This document shows, one piece after another, positions 44,326 to 54,106 of a stretch of 54,849 nucleotides of DNA. The position numbers and the translations under genes were made by a program. How positions within the stretch are numbered: the first letter of the stretch is position 1; each line of letters starts with the position of its first letter. The stretch covers positions 1 to 54,849 of the forward strand of contig LADZ01000031.1 of the NCBI GenBank assembly GCA_000961845.1, in the 5' to 3' direction. The notes beneath the pieces are model-generated. The model did no database searches, was not told where the DNA came from, and worked only from the letters and a program-made list of their open reading frames with translations. This DNA comes from Flavobacteriales bacterium BRH_c54. GTDB taxonomy: Bacteria > Bacteroidota > Bacteroidia > Flavobacteriales_E > Vicingaceae.

Positions 44326-45583
44326 TAATTACTTTTTTCGAAATCATTTTAAAAGGTAATGCTATATAGGCAAAAATACACATCATCATATACACAAAAG
44401 GCGGGTAATACGTTGGAACAACACTTACAGAGTATAGTAAAATAATAGCTAACAAACCATAAGCTAAAAACCGCTGGGCATAACCTGTTTGTTTGGCTCT
44501 TTTAAAGAAAGAAAATAGTACTAATAGATAAGCATATAAACCAAAATATCCGCTTAAAAATAAAATTCTAACATAATCGCTATGAGAACCAACTCCAACA
44601 AAATGATAAGAATATTTTAGCGTAAAAGGATAACCGAAAAATTGGACAAATATATTTTGGTCGGTAAATATTCCTGCCATGTATTCCCATCGGCCAACGC
44701 GTCCGTGTAACAGTTTGCTAGATTCTTGTTCTCCCTCAAAAACAGCTACATCGGTTTCTAACAATGGGGTAACTTTTTTTTCAATTATGGGTTGTCCAAA
44801 AAATATAAATAAGCTAAATAACATTAATGAAATACCAAAAGCTGCAGCTTTGTTAGTTTTAAAATTATACACTAAAAACAATAATAAAATTAATACGAAA
44901 ATAGTGTATGAGGCAATATGATGAATATTTACTAAGGCTAGTAGAGCAAAGGCAGTTACAATTAATAAAGTTCTTAATCTTTTTCTCATCGGAACTAATT
45001 TTCTTTTGGAGAAGTAAAAATAACAAGCAATTAAAAAGCTAAATAACAGGTAAATGCCATAGCTTACTACATCGCCAAAACTACCTTGTATTCTGCCCAT
45101 CCCTCTACTTTCTTCTACTCTAATAGGGTTGATAACTACTTCATACATTAGAATTCCGGCAACAAAAATGGAGGAATAAAGAAAAGTGGTAAGTATTCCA
45201 TCCAAATCTTCTTTGGATTGTATAAACCTTCTGGCAAAAAAGTACATGTAAACAGGTAAAGAGAGTTTTAACAAATATTCAAACGATTCCATAGAAAGTG
45301 GATCGAACACAATTACAAAGAATGTTCCGAGCAAAAGAAAAAATGAAAAAAATCGCATGTGTCGGTCTAATTTTGTTGAAGCCGGTTTTTTTGTTTTTGT
45401 TAAAACATAGATTACCATTAATGGAGTTAGTACTCCTGCAATATACAAAGGGGATAAAAAAGGCGAAATATCTTTTAAAAAATATAAATTATCAATTATT
45501 GGTCGGACTAAAACCAATAAGATAAACCACTTGAGTATCCAAGGTTTTGATTTTAGCCATATTTTCCATTGATTAAACTTCAC
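44318..45583 (-). CDS. O-antigen ligase/polymerase-like membrane protein (Wzy/WaaL type)
   Basis: 421 residues with about 11-12 hydrophobic segments and a large periplasmic loop (~270-330). The loop is followed by 'FVGVGSHSDYVRILFLSGYFG', the typical Wzy_C/O-antigen ligase stretch. It should polymerise or ligate surface glycan. The initiator is GTG at 45581-45583, overlapping the end of the upstream GT4 gene by 11 bases. Polymerase and ligase cannot be separated from sequence alone. Confidence 0.82.
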   Translation of the reverse strand: MKFNQWKIWLKSKPWILKWFILLVLVRPIIDNLYFLKDISPFLSPLYIAGVLTPLMVIYVLTKTKKPASTKLDRHMRFFSFFLLLGTFFVIVFDPLSMESFEYLLKLSLPVYMYFFARRFIQSKEDLDGILTTFLYSSIFVAGILMYEVVINPIRVEESRGMGRIQGSFGDVVSYGIYLLFSFLIACYFYFSKRKLVPMRKRLRTLLIVTAFALLALVNIHHIASYTIFVLILLLFLVYNFKTNKAAAFGISLMLFSLFIFFGQPIIEKKVTPLLETDVAVFEGEQESSKLLHGRVGRWEYMAGIFTDQNIFVQFFGYPFTLKYSYHFVGVGSHSDYVRILFLSGYFGLYAYLLVLFSFFKRAKQTGYAQRFLAYGLLAIILLYSVSVVPTYYPPFVYMMMCIFAYIALPFKMISKKVINE

Positions 45584-46715
45584 TATGCAATAGTATTTTT
45601 TTTGCCAAGTTCTGATAGTTAAACTTTTTGGCTAAAGTAATGCGTTCTTCTCGGTTTTTTGTTACTGAAGTTTTTATTTTATGAATATCTTTCGTAGTTA
45701 ATTCATTAAAATAACTGCCGTTTTTCTCGTTCAGAATATGTTTTACATTGTTTTGTTGTGGTAAAAATAAATATAATCCGGTAGCTAACGCTTCAAAAAT
45801 AGAAATAGCTACTCTGGTAAAAATGCCTATATCAGCAGCATTGTAATATTTTCTGACTTTTCCAGCATTCAGAAAAGGTAATGTTTTAATTTTAGCAGAG
45901 TATGTTTTTTGCTGAATATAATTTTTCAAATTTTCTCCGTAATTATCATTATGAAAACCAATAATAAGATAAGTAACGGATATGTTATTTTGATTACACT
46001 CATCAATAATATCAATAATTTTTTCTAAGTTTTTTTCTGGGACAACCCTTGTTGCCGTAATAATTAATAGTTCATCGTCTGGCAGATTTAGCTCTTTTCT
46101 TTTAGATGTTCTCTCTTCTTCATTGAAGAAAAACATATTTTTATCAAACCCAAGAGAAATTTCTAGACTTTTTTGATGAAGCTGAGTTACTAATTTCGGA
46201 TTGATAAACTGAGCAATAATATGGTTGGTAGAAGGTGTATAAGGAAATAGTGCTGCCGACTTTTCTATGGCTAATTCATACACTTTCTTTTTCAAAATAA
46301 TTTGTATGAGTTTGTTTTTTAGCTTTTTAAATCCATAAGTTTTGGCGTAAGTTTCTTCATTATCACCCAATAAGGTAACAATTTTATAGGCTGGATTTTT
46401 TTGTTCGTAAATGGGCTGAGGAAACAATTTCCCCACACCAATACATATCACTAATTCAGGGTTAAATTTATTTATCTCGGGAACTAATTTCTTAGCCTTT
46501 ACCATTTGTCCAAGCGTAAAATCTGCTTGGAGTCTTTCAATTTTGTAGGGAGAATTTTTGTCATCAATAGAGGTTAACATTCCTACATAGGTAGGAATCG
46601 ATGAAGTTGTAAAAACAATAACATTGTGGTTTAGTTGATGTAGAGCATTTGCCAAATGAACTTCAATATATCCCATATTAGGAATAAAATGTCCACAAAC
46701 AATAGCTATCCTCAT
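45573..46715 (-). CDS. GT4-family glycosyltransferase
   Basis: 380 residues. It starts 'MRIAIVCGHFIPNMGYIEVHL' (acceptor domain). The donor domain contains 'ITATRVVPEKNLEKIIDIID' and 'GIFTRVAISIFEALATGLYL', where the first Glu of the usual E-x7-E is not obvious. ATG at 46713-46715. The 70-base gap upstream is the largest break inside the cluster and could hold an internal promoter, though no clear -7 box was found. Confidence 0.84.
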   Translation of the reverse strand: MRIAIVCGHFIPNMGYIEVHLANALHQLNHNVIVFTTSSIPTYVGMLTSIDDKNSPYKIERLQADFTLGQMVKAKKLVPEINKFNPELVICIGVGKLFPQPIYEQKNPAYKIVTLLGDNEETYAKTYGFKKLKNKLIQIILKKKVYELAIEKSAALFPYTPSTNHIIAQFINPKLVTQLHQKSLEISLGFDKNMFFFNEEERTSKRKELNLPDDELLIITATRVVPEKNLEKIIDIIDECNQNNISVTYLIIGFHNDNYGENLKNYIQQKTYSAKIKTLPFLNAGKVRKYYNAADIGIFTRVAISIFEALATGLYLFLPQQNNVKHILNEKNGSYFNELTTKDIHKIKTSVTKNREERITLAKKFNYQNLAKKILLHSEV

Positions 46716-46785
46716 AGTGATGTATTTATTTTAACTGCAAAGTACACAAAGTTTATTGTAAAATAAAGCATTGAATTATTAAAAA

Positions 46786-48705
46786 TTAGTGAGATATAGC
46801 ATTATTATACCATTTTATCACAGAATAAACCCGCCAAAATTCGCTTAAGTGTGTTGCGTTTGAAAAGTCTTGATTACACAATTTTAATAAATAATCTTTA
46901 TCAATAATGTCAGGTGTTTTTAGCTCTTTTAGTTCCTTTGTTAGTGTATTCATCATTTCATTTTTCCATTCTTGTTGAGGTGTAACAAAACCTTTTTTAT
47001 CTTTACGCCAAACAATTTCATTGGGTAATTTATTGTCCAAAATTTTTCTTAAAATAAGTTTTGTCCATCCGCCATTAATTTTTTCGTTGGTTGGTAATGC
47101 TCTAATAAAATTTACCAAACGGTGGTCTAAAAAAGGCACTCTAGACTCAATTGAGAAAGCCATGGAATTTCGGTCTTCATAACGAAGTAACTCATACATT
47201 CCAAATTGTATACTTAAATTGGTGTGTTGACTAAATGTTTTTCCTCCTCTTTTAGGAACTTCTAAACTTAATTCTTTCAGTGATTTTTCTTTAATAAAAG
47301 CGTAACTATGTCTTTCTGTAGCTCTTAATTTTTGTTGTAATTTTTCGGGAAGGTAGTAATAAGCAGCTCTTAAAACAGCCATTTTAACCGCAGGAGTAAA
47401 GTTTTTTCTTAATAAATAATATTGTTTAAAGAACTGAATAAATTTCATTTTTTTTAAAAGTTCAATCAGTTGTAGTCCTGCAAAATTGTAGTAACCACCC
47501 AGTATTTCGTCAGCACCTTGTCCATCTAACAAAACTTTTACCTGATGTTGGTTGGCAGACTTCATAACTTCCCATTGAGCAAAAATGGAAGTAGAACCTA
47601 TTGGCAAATCTTGATGATAAATTATTTTATCTAAATCTTTGAGAAAAGTTGCAGCATTAGGATAAGTGTAATGGTCGGTAACATTTTTTAATGAATTGGC
47701 AACTATTTTAGCATAATTTGATTCATCAATAGTTTTGTTTTGATAAGCAGCAGTAAATGTTTGCATTTTTTTGTCGCCTAATTGCTGAGCAGCATAATGA
47801 ACAATAGCACTTGAATCTAAGCCACCACTTAGACAAGAACCAATTTCCACATCTGAACGCAAATGAAGCATAATGGAATCGTTAAATAATTCTTCAAATT
47901 GTTGGGTTAAATTTTGGGTGTTGGTAAGTGTATCAACGGCATTATCCAACGAAAAATAATTTTGTTTTTTTATCGATAAATCGCTTAAATCAATTTGGTA
48001 ATTACAACCCGGTTCAAGATCAATAATGTTTTTATATAGATTTTGATATGGTTGATGAGTTGTTCCGTAAGCTAAATAAGAACCTAAGTTTTCGTCAGAA
48101 ATACTTTTATCCACTTTTGCCAAAGGAAGTAAAGCTTTAATTTCGGAGGAAAAAGCAAAAAAATCTGCTGTTTTATAAAGGTATAAAGGTTTTATACCAA
48201 ATCTATCACGTGAAAGGAATAACTTTTTTTCATCATGTTGATAAATAGTAAAAGCCCACATACCCACAAATTGGGTTACACAAGTTGCTCCCCATTCTAT
48301 AAAAGCGTTTAAAACTACTTCGGTATCACTTTCCGATTGAAAAACATAGCCTTTTTGTTGAAGGACTGAACGAATTTCTTTGTAATTATAAATTTCTCCA
48401 TTAAAGGTAATAGAAAAATTTTCATTTTCGGCACAGATGGGTTGATGTCCGTTTACTGAAACATCAATAATAGAAAGCCTTCTGTGCAGCAATATTAAGT
48501 TTGCTTGAAAGTCGCTTTCTTCAATATGCTCAATATCAGAAAGCGTTTTTATGGTGTCGTTTCCACGGAATGTTTTAACAGCATCTTCATTTGCTAGCAA
48601 AAAACCTTCATCATCAGGTCCACGATGTTGTAAAATGTGTGACATTAAAACAGCATCTGCTTTAGTCGCTCCATTTTTATCGTAAATTCCTGCTATTCCG
48701 CACAT
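46786..48705 (-). CDS. asnB: AsnB-type glutamine-dependent amidotransferase (asparagine synthase family)
   Basis: 639 residues. The Ntn glutaminase domain starts 'MCGIAGIYD' with nucleophile C2, then 'HRGPDDEGF' and 'FNGEIYNY'. The synthase domain has the PP-loop 'CLSGGLDSSAIV' (S293-S299). Both halves look active. Copies inside glycan clusters are often thought to amidate a sugar acid or other glycan carboxylate instead of making free asparagine; that is inference here. It overlaps the upstream GT4 gene by 13 bases. An ~25-residue insertion around 42-66 precedes 'LLHRRLSIID', as in other cluster-linked copies. Confidence 0.9.
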   Translation of the reverse strand: MCGIAGIYDKNGATKADAVLMSHILQHRGPDDEGFLLANEDAVKTFRGNDTIKTLSDIEHIEESDFQANLILLHRRLSIIDVSVNGHQPICAENENFSITFNGEIYNYKEIRSVLQQKGYVFQSESDTEVVLNAFIEWGATCVTQFVGMWAFTIYQHDEKKLFLSRDRFGIKPLYLYKTADFFAFSSEIKALLPLAKVDKSISDENLGSYLAYGTTHQPYQNLYKNIIDLEPGCNYQIDLSDLSIKKQNYFSLDNAVDTLTNTQNLTQQFEELFNDSIMLHLRSDVEIGSCLSGGLDSSAIVHYAAQQLGDKKMQTFTAAYQNKTIDESNYAKIVANSLKNVTDHYTYPNAATFLKDLDKIIYHQDLPIGSTSIFAQWEVMKSANQHQVKVLLDGQGADEILGGYYNFAGLQLIELLKKMKFIQFFKQYYLLRKNFTPAVKMAVLRAAYYYLPEKLQQKLRATERHSYAFIKEKSLKELSLEVPKRGGKTFSQHTNLSIQFGMYELLRYEDRNSMAFSIESRVPFLDHRLVNFIRALPTNEKINGGWTKLILRKILDNKLPNEIVWRKDKKGFVTPQQEWKNEMMNTLTKELKELKTPDIIDKDYLLKLCNQDFSNATHLSEFWRVYSVIKWYNNAISH

Positions 48706-49832
48706 AGTTCTTGATAGATTGCTGTTAGTTTATTGCCAAAGGTAGTTATTCCAAATTTTTTAGTCGTTTCTTCACTAATATTGCTAGAATTGTACTGATT
48801 GTAGTTGTTGATCATTTGCAACATTCCTTCATAAATAGCATTTACATCATCTGGATTTATTAAGATACCATTAGTTTCACTTACAAATTCTTTTGGAGCT
48901 GTTTGGTTGGTACAAACCACAGGAACGCCACAGCATAATGCTTCTGCGACTACTAATCCAAAGGTTTCGTGGCGACTAGGGAAAACCAAAAAATCAACTG
49001 TTTTTAATGTTTTGGCAATTTCTGATTTAGTTAGCATACCTTTCATTATTACCTTGTTTTGAAGCTGATTTTCTTCAATATATTTTTCAATGGCTATTTT
49101 TTCTTCGCCATCTCCAACTATTTTTAATTCATAATCAGGATGTATTGAAAGTAGCCGGTGAAAAGCTTTTAATGTTCTTAATCCACCTTTAAATTCATCT
49201 AGCCTACTTACGAAAGCAATTTTATTAAATAGAATGTTTTCAGGTTTGGGTTTAAAAACAATATCATTTACAGGGTTGTACGTTACTATAATTTTATTTT
49301 CAGGAATATTTAGTTTAAGAACTTCTTGTTTTTGATGCTCACTAACCACCAACACTTTATTCGCTTTTTTTCCTACAAACCTTGCTATTTTGGATAAAAT
49401 GGGATGTTGAGCAATTCTAGAAAATGGTCCTGTATGTTCAGTAACTACAAATGGAATTTTTAATTTTTTACTAATAAAATAAGCCAGCAAACCATTTAAT
49501 ACTAATCCGTGAGCGTGAATAATATTGGTTGATTTAAAAGTAACTCCATATTGATAGCCTTTCCAAAACCATTTTAAATATAAAAGCGGTTTCGTCCATT
49601 TGGGTAGATTCCTTTTACAAACCACCACTCTGGTTAGTTTAAATTTATTTTTATACAATTCACTAAAACAACCTTTTTGCTCTCCTCTTAAGCGAATGTA
49701 AAGTGTTTGTGTATCAACATTTGAGTGAATTGCCAATAAATAATCTTCAATAAAGACACCTTTCATATTTCCTTCAAAATCTGGAAATAGTTCGGGTAAA
49801 ATAAGTGCTTTTATATGTTGGGGATTATTCAA
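48693..49832 (-). CDS. GT4-family glycosyltransferase
   Basis: 379 residues. The acceptor domain includes 'HIKALILPELFPDFEGNMKG' and 'NIIHAHGLVLNGLLAYF'. The donor domain contains 'FVSRLDEFKGGLRTLKAF' and the E-x7-E motif 'SRHETFGLVVAEALCCGVPVV'. The start is TTG at 49830-49832, which overlaps the TGA of the methyltransferase gene as TTGA. The next in-frame ATG is 22 codons later and would remove the first strand, so TTG is preferred. Confidence 0.88.
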   Translation of the reverse strand: MNNPQHIKALILPELFPDFEGNMKGVFIEDYLLAIHSNVDTQTLYIRLRGEQKGCFSELYKNKFKLTRVVVCKRNLPKWTKPLLYLKWFWKGYQYGVTFKSTNIIHAHGLVLNGLLAYFISKKLKIPFVVTEHTGPFSRIAQHPILSKIARFVGKKANKVLVVSEHQKQEVLKLNIPENKIIVTYNPVNDIVFKPKPENILFNKIAFVSRLDEFKGGLRTLKAFHRLLSIHPDYELKIVGDGEEKIAIEKYIEENQLQNKVIMKGMLTKSEIAKTLKTVDFLVFPSRHETFGLVVAEALCCGVPVVCTNQTAPKEFVSETNGILINPDDVNAIYEGMLQMINNYNQYNSSNISEETTKKFGITTFGNKLTAIYQELCAE

Positions 49833-50551
49833 TTTTTTTGAAATAGATAAATGTAATCACTTCCAAGTTTTGCGTTTTTATTATTGCCAACAGATCCAAA
49901 CCATTTTCTGGTTAGTTCATATTTTTTTTCGTTGGAAAATAATTTTGAAAGTCCAACAAAAGATTGGTTGTATCTAAATTTGGTTTTACAAGTAAACCCT
50001 GCTTTTTTAAAGCTGTTTTCCACCAATTTTGCAGGAACTTTGTTAAGCTGATATTTGTCTTTTCCTACTAACCTTCTTACACCTAAATAAAATCTTATTA
50101 ACCGACTGTAATTATGGTCGTAATTGGTATTTTGGATAATAATATGTCCTTTTGGTTGCACTAAAGATTGTATATAAGTTAAGAATTTCTCCACATCATC
50201 AACATGAGCTAGAATACCTAAGGAAATAACTAAATCAAATGTTTCGGGTTGGAAGTTAGTATCGTAAATATCACTTCTTAGGAAAGAAACATTGTTGGAT
50301 GCCTGTTTTGTGGCAATTTCTTTTGCCAATTTAATCATGTTTTCAGAAAAGTCTACCAAAGTTAACTGCTTGAAATTTTTGCTATTTTTTAGGGAGATAT
50401 AACCATTTCCGCATGGCATATCCAATACATTGTTAAATTCAAGGTTTTTAATAAAATCAGAAACGGTTTCAGTTCTAATTTTTATGTTGTAATCGTAATT
50501 AAAATAAATATCGGTTTGCTCAAAAAATTTCTTTACTTCTTCTTTCTTCAT
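49829..50551 (-). CDS. Class I SAM-dependent methyltransferase
   Basis: 240 residues with the Rossmann-type AdoMet loop 'NVLDMPCGNGYISL', the acidic strand end 'LTLVDFSENMIKLAKEIA', 'LRSDIYD' and 'FDLVISLGILAHVDDVEKF'. Substrate unknown; the position between glycosyltransferase genes suggests a glycan or sugar-linked group. It is coupled to the next gene by a four-base overlap. ATG at 50549-50551. Confidence 0.85.
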   Translation of the reverse strand: MKKEEVKKFFEQTDIYFNYDYNIKIRTETVSDFIKNLEFNNVLDMPCGNGYISLKNSKNFKQLTLVDFSENMIKLAKEIATKQASNNVSFLRSDIYDTNFQPETFDLVISLGILAHVDDVEKFLTYIQSLVQPKGHIIIQNTNYDHNYSRLIRFYLGVRRLVGKDKYQLNKVPAKLVENSFKKAGFTCKTKFRYNQSFVGLSKLFSNEKKYELTRKWFGSVGNNKNAKLGSDYIYLFQKN

Positions 50552-50567
50552 GCGTTCTGTTTGTTTT

Positions 50568-51371
50568 TTACTTCCACTTATTAATCAATCTTTTCTCGTT
50601 CCATTTTGTTAATCCAAATATGCGAATAAAGAAATTAAAAACTATCCTAAAAAGCGTTTTAATTTTACATTTCAACACCAAACGTTTCATTTCTTTATCG
50701 TAAGGAGATCCGTGTAAAACAAGTATTTTGTAGCCTTCTTTATAAGATTGGCAATTGATACTACTAATACCATCTACTCTGAAAATCGTTAGTGGTTGAG
50801 GAATGTATTCAAATTTTATGTTGTTTTTGTAGGCTCGGTATATAAAATCATAATCGGCAGACAACTTGTATTTTTCGTTGAAATTGCCAATTTTTTCATA
50901 CACGGTTTTTTTTACAAAAGTAGCGGGATGGAAGATAGGCATTGTTCTTTCTATAAGTGAAATGTTTGGAACAACTTCTTTTAGGTAATCTTTATTTTGA
51001 ATGGTTCGTAGTTTCACCATGTTACCATAAACAATATCAGATTGAGAAGTTGAAAAAATGTCAACAACTTGTTGTAAGGTGTTTTCAAAATAATAATCAT
51101 CGGCATTAAGAATGCTAATTATTTCTCCTTTTGTCAATGCCAATCCTTTGTTCATAGCATTATAAATTCCGCTATCTTTTTCAGAAATAAAATGAGCTAT
51201 TTTGTCTTCATATTTTTTAATTATGTTTAATGTATTATCTGTTGAGTCCCCATCAATAATAATATATTCGATATTAGAGTAAGTTTGATTCAGTACGCTA
51301 TTTATAGTTTGTTCAATGTGTTTTTCACCATTGTAAACTACTGTTATTATGGAAACTAGTGGATTGTTCAT
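50568..51371 (-). CDS. GT2-family glycosyltransferase
   Basis: 267 residues with a GT-A fold at the N-terminus: 'LVSIITVVYNGEKHIEQTIN', 'SNIEYIIIDGDSTDNTL' and the metal-binding 'ISILNADDYYF'. 'LSADYDFIYRAY' supplies the likely catalytic base region. The subgroup resembles WcaA-type transferases of exopolysaccharide clusters. ATG at 51369-51371. A 52-base gap separates it from the acyltransferase upstream. Confidence 0.9.
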   Translation of the reverse strand: MNNPLVSIITVVYNGEKHIEQTINSVLNQTYSNIEYIIIDGDSTDNTLNIIKKYEDKIAHFISEKDSGIYNAMNKGLALTKGEIISILNADDYYFENTLQQVVDIFSTSQSDIVYGNMVKLRTIQNKDYLKEVVPNISLIERTMPIFHPATFVKKTVYEKIGNFNEKYKLSADYDFIYRAYKNNIKFEYIPQPLTIFRVDGISSINCQSYKEGYKILVLHGSPYDKEMKRLVLKCKIKTLFRIVFNFFIRIFGLTKWNEKRLINKWK

Positions 51372-51423
51372 TTTTGTTGTTGCCCGCAGAATTTTAATAT
51401 CTAACTCCTAATCTCTATATTTT

Positions 51424-51981
51424 TCAAGTTCGTTTTTTTAAAAGTTTTAGTGGATTACCACCATAAATTCCGTAAGGTTCCAACTCATCGTTTTTTGTTA
51501 CCAATGAATTACTTCCAATGAAAGCACCTTTAGGGATTGTTGCTCCCATTAACACTACACACCCTGCACCAACACCGGTATCTTCGTCTATATTAATTGC
51601 TTCAGAAATATTTCCTTGTAAACGATAAGGTTGGTCTTTTGTCATTTCATGAAAACTACCTCTTATACTTACATTTTCGGCAATAGCCGACCATTTTCCT
51701 AATCGAATTAATGTTAGTGTACTTAGTAGAATGTTATCAGCAATTAGAACATTATCTTCAAATATTAGTTTTCCCTCATTACCAATTTCAAAAGTTACAT
51801 TTTTTCCTATAGTTACGTTATTGCCTATAATAATATTTTTTTTAGGAATAGTTCTGAAAGTTGGAAATTGTAAGCATTTAAACTTTTTACCCACCTTGCA
51901 ACCATGTAATAAAAGGTAGATTTTTAACCATTTTCCTTTATATCGGTAAATCATGTTTTTTAAAGCTGCTTCTAAATACAT
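51424..51981 (-). CDS. Hexapeptide-repeat (LbH) acyltransferase
   Basis: 185 residues with left-handed beta-helix hexads ('IIIGNNVTIGKNVTFEIG', 'NVLIADNILLS') and the closing 'GAGCVVLMGATIPKGAFIGS' and 'GIYGGNPLKLLKKR'. These are typical of maltose/galactoside/virginiamycin-type O-acetyltransferases. It probably acetylates a glycan or sugar. The catalytic His region of classic family members is in 'RGSFHEMTKD'. ATG at 51979-51981; it starts two bases after the upstream gene ends. Confidence 0.86.
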   Translation of the reverse strand: MYLEAALKNMIYRYKGKWLKIYLLLHGCKVGKKFKCLQFPTFRTIPKKNIIIGNNVTIGKNVTFEIGNEGKLIFEDNVLIADNILLSTLTLIRLGKWSAIAENVSIRGSFHEMTKDQPYRLQGNISEAINIDEDTGVGAGCVVLMGATIPKGAFIGSNSLVTKNDELEPYGIYGGNPLKLLKKRT

Positions 51982-51983
51982 TG

Positions 51984-52844
51984 TTAATTTAATTCTGTAG
52001 TGGTATAAAAATTAGGCGTTTCCATTCCTACTTTTAATTTAACGTAACCTTGTGCAATTCTTACAAATATAAACCCTTCTTTTTCTATTTCTGAAAATTC
52101 CCATTTGCTAAGGTAATGTTTTTCATTAGCACTGCTATATTTTCTTAGTATAATATTGTCATTTTCTCCCCACGACCAATCTTTAGGGACTACCACTTCA
52201 TTTTTTATGCTGCTAAAATTAAAAAAATCAGGAACTAAACCTTGTAAAGCCATACGAATTTCATAATCATGGTCTTCGTAACCAATAGCAGGAAAACGTT
52301 CATCAAACCAACCAACTTTTTTTATGATGGATTTATCAATAAGGTAGTGACTATAGCTTTGATTGATAATTCCAAAATTACTACCTAAAATGCCAGAGCT
52401 TTCTATTTCTTTTCTAAATGAGTTACTGATAGAAATATCATCATTTAGTAAAAACACTTTTGGCGAATTTGCTTTTAAAATTATCTGATTCCAGAGTTTG
52501 CAAAGTCCTTGTGGTTCGTTATAAGTAAAAAAAGTAATGTTTTTAAAAGGAGTAAGGAAATGATGAATTTTTTCGAGATAATTTTTTTGTTCTTCTTGGT
52601 TATGAAAACCATTTACAGCAACCACCATTTGTGTATCGGGAAAAAGATGGTTGAGGTGCAGAATTAAAGGTTTTAAATAGGAATCGAAACGTTCTTTGTA
52701 GGTAGTAATTCCTAAGGTATAGTTTTGATGAGTTGGTTGCATATCGTTGTTCTTTTTACAATTAACGAACACCCAACTTTTTTTGATGAACCACCACTTG
52801 ATATTATTTAGTAAAACAGCTGATAATCGTAAAACTTTTCCCAT
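51984..52844 (-). CDS. Probable GT-A (GT2-like) glycosyltransferase
   Basis: 286 residues. The core from ~40 on reads like a GT-A transferase: 'YTLGITTYKERFDSYLKPLI', 'QMVVAVNG', and the DxD-like 'KVFLLNDDISISNSFRKEIE'. 'GWFDERFPAIGYEDHDYEIR' is the region that holds the base and acceptor residues in GT2 enzymes. The first ~34 residues are basic/hydrophobic and not family-like, so translation may begin at Met35 ('MQPTHQNYTL'). I do not recognise a closer family. Confidence 0.72.
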   Translation of the reverse strand: MGKVLRLSAVLLNNIKWWFIKKSWVFVNCKKNNDMQPTHQNYTLGITTYKERFDSYLKPLILHLNHLFPDTQMVVAVNGFHNQEEQKNYLEKIHHFLTPFKNITFFTYNEPQGLCKLWNQIILKANSPKVFLLNDDISISNSFRKEIESSGILGSNFGIINQSYSHYLIDKSIIKKVGWFDERFPAIGYEDHDYEIRMALQGLVPDFFNFSSIKNEVVVPKDWSWGENDNIILRKYSSANEKHYLSKWEFSEIEKEGFIFVRIAQGYVKLKVGMETPNFYTTTELN

Positions 52845-52847
52845 GCG

Positions 52848-53996
52848 TTAGCTAATTCTTTTCAATAAAGGTTCAATAACCTTATCCCAACAAAAATAAT
52901 CAAGAACTCGTTGGTGAGCAGCACTTATATTCTTTTCTATTAACAACTCATTGGTAGTTATTTTTTCTAACACTTTACTTAATTTTTTAGTGTCATTTGG
53001 CACTACAACTTCTCCGTGTTTAAAGTTGTTTGAAATATATTCAAAACTTGACATTCCTGTAGTCCCAACAAGGTAGTTGCCAAAATACAGAGCTTCAATA
53101 AAAGCTATTCCAAAAGATTCTTTAGGAGATGAAAGACAAAATATTTTTGAACGATTATAATATTCATAAAGTTTTTTTCTATCGGTAATACTGCCTGTAA
53201 GCTCAATTTTATCTTTTAATTTAGGGTGATGAACCATCCAACCATCCACCAATTGTTGAAATTCAGGAGTAACTTCTCCCACTAAAATTAGCTTCCAATT
53301 AGGTAAATTAGCTTGCATAAATGCTTCTAAAAGCAACACATAATTTTTATCAGGAGCTCCAATTCTGCCAACAGACAAAATAATATTTTCTTTTTCTTGA
53401 TAGGTTTTTATGATAGGAAAATTTGCAGCAGCAAACTGGCAATTTATACCGTTTGGCATTAAAAAAACGTTGTTGGTTAATTCAGGGAATTTAGTTTTAA
53501 TTAGTTCAATAGCAGTAGGGTTTTCGGCAGAAATAGCAGTAAGTTGCTTTAGAAATTGTTTTACTTTTCGCTGGTGAAACCATTGAAAAATTTTCTTTTT
53601 GGAGTAGACAATCTCACTCTTCAGCATTTCATTTACTACATCCATTTTAAGATAAATTTTACCTTTCGGATTTAATTTTTTGTAATGTAATCCATAGTAA
53701 ACACTTTCTTTGGTAAGGTGAAACAAATGCAACACATCAATATTCTGAGCATGTTGTTTCAAATAATTTAGAACCGCTTTTTCTAAAAAAAGTGTTTTGC
53801 CTTGTGGCTCAATAAAATCAATGGTTAGGTGAGAACATTCACTTGCTAACAAGGTGTATTCTTTGCTATTTTTATAACAAACCAGTTTAGCATTAAACTC
53901 CTTATTTTTACCAACAGCATTAGCAACCTGACCTACATCTTTTATGAGATGAACATTTTCTGTATATGGAAATATGGTTACAAAATTTGTTTTCAT
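52848..53996 (-). CDS. GT4-family glycosyltransferase (first gene of the glycan operon in view)
   Basis: 382 residues, GT-B fold. Donor-domain motifs are 'NIILSVGRIGAPDKNYVLLL', 'GSITDRKKLYEYYNRSKIF' and the E-x7-E region 'SPKESFGIAFIEALYFG'. ATG at 53994-53996. It ends three bases before the next gene starts. The 110-base gap upstream separates it from the divergent TylF-type gene and should contain both promoters. Confidence 0.88.
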   Translation of the reverse strand: MKTNFVTIFPYTENVHLIKDVGQVANAVGKNKEFNAKLVCYKNSKEYTLLASECSHLTIDFIEPQGKTLFLEKAVLNYLKQHAQNIDVLHLFHLTKESVYYGLHYKKLNPKGKIYLKMDVVNEMLKSEIVYSKKKIFQWFHQRKVKQFLKQLTAISAENPTAIELIKTKFPELTNNVFLMPNGINCQFAAANFPIIKTYQEKENIILSVGRIGAPDKNYVLLLEAFMQANLPNWKLILVGEVTPEFQQLVDGWMVHHPKLKDKIELTGSITDRKKLYEYYNRSKIFCLSSPKESFGIAFIEALYFGNYLVGTTGMSSFEYISNNFKHGEVVVPNDTKKLSKVLEKITTNELLIEKNISAAHQRVLDYFCWDKVIEPLLKRIS

Positions 53997-54106
53997 TGAA
54001 GTACAAAAATCGAATAAAATTAAAGAACTTGCTAATTTTTACGATATAATGAACGCTCTTAATATTTATAATTTATATTTGTCATCAATATAAATTTAGA
54101 TAGACA

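Noticed and set aside
44679-44921. Opposite-strand open frames inside the membrane protein and in other genes
   Set aside because: They lack family features and lie entirely within well-supported genes on the other strand; they are by-products of AT-rich coding.
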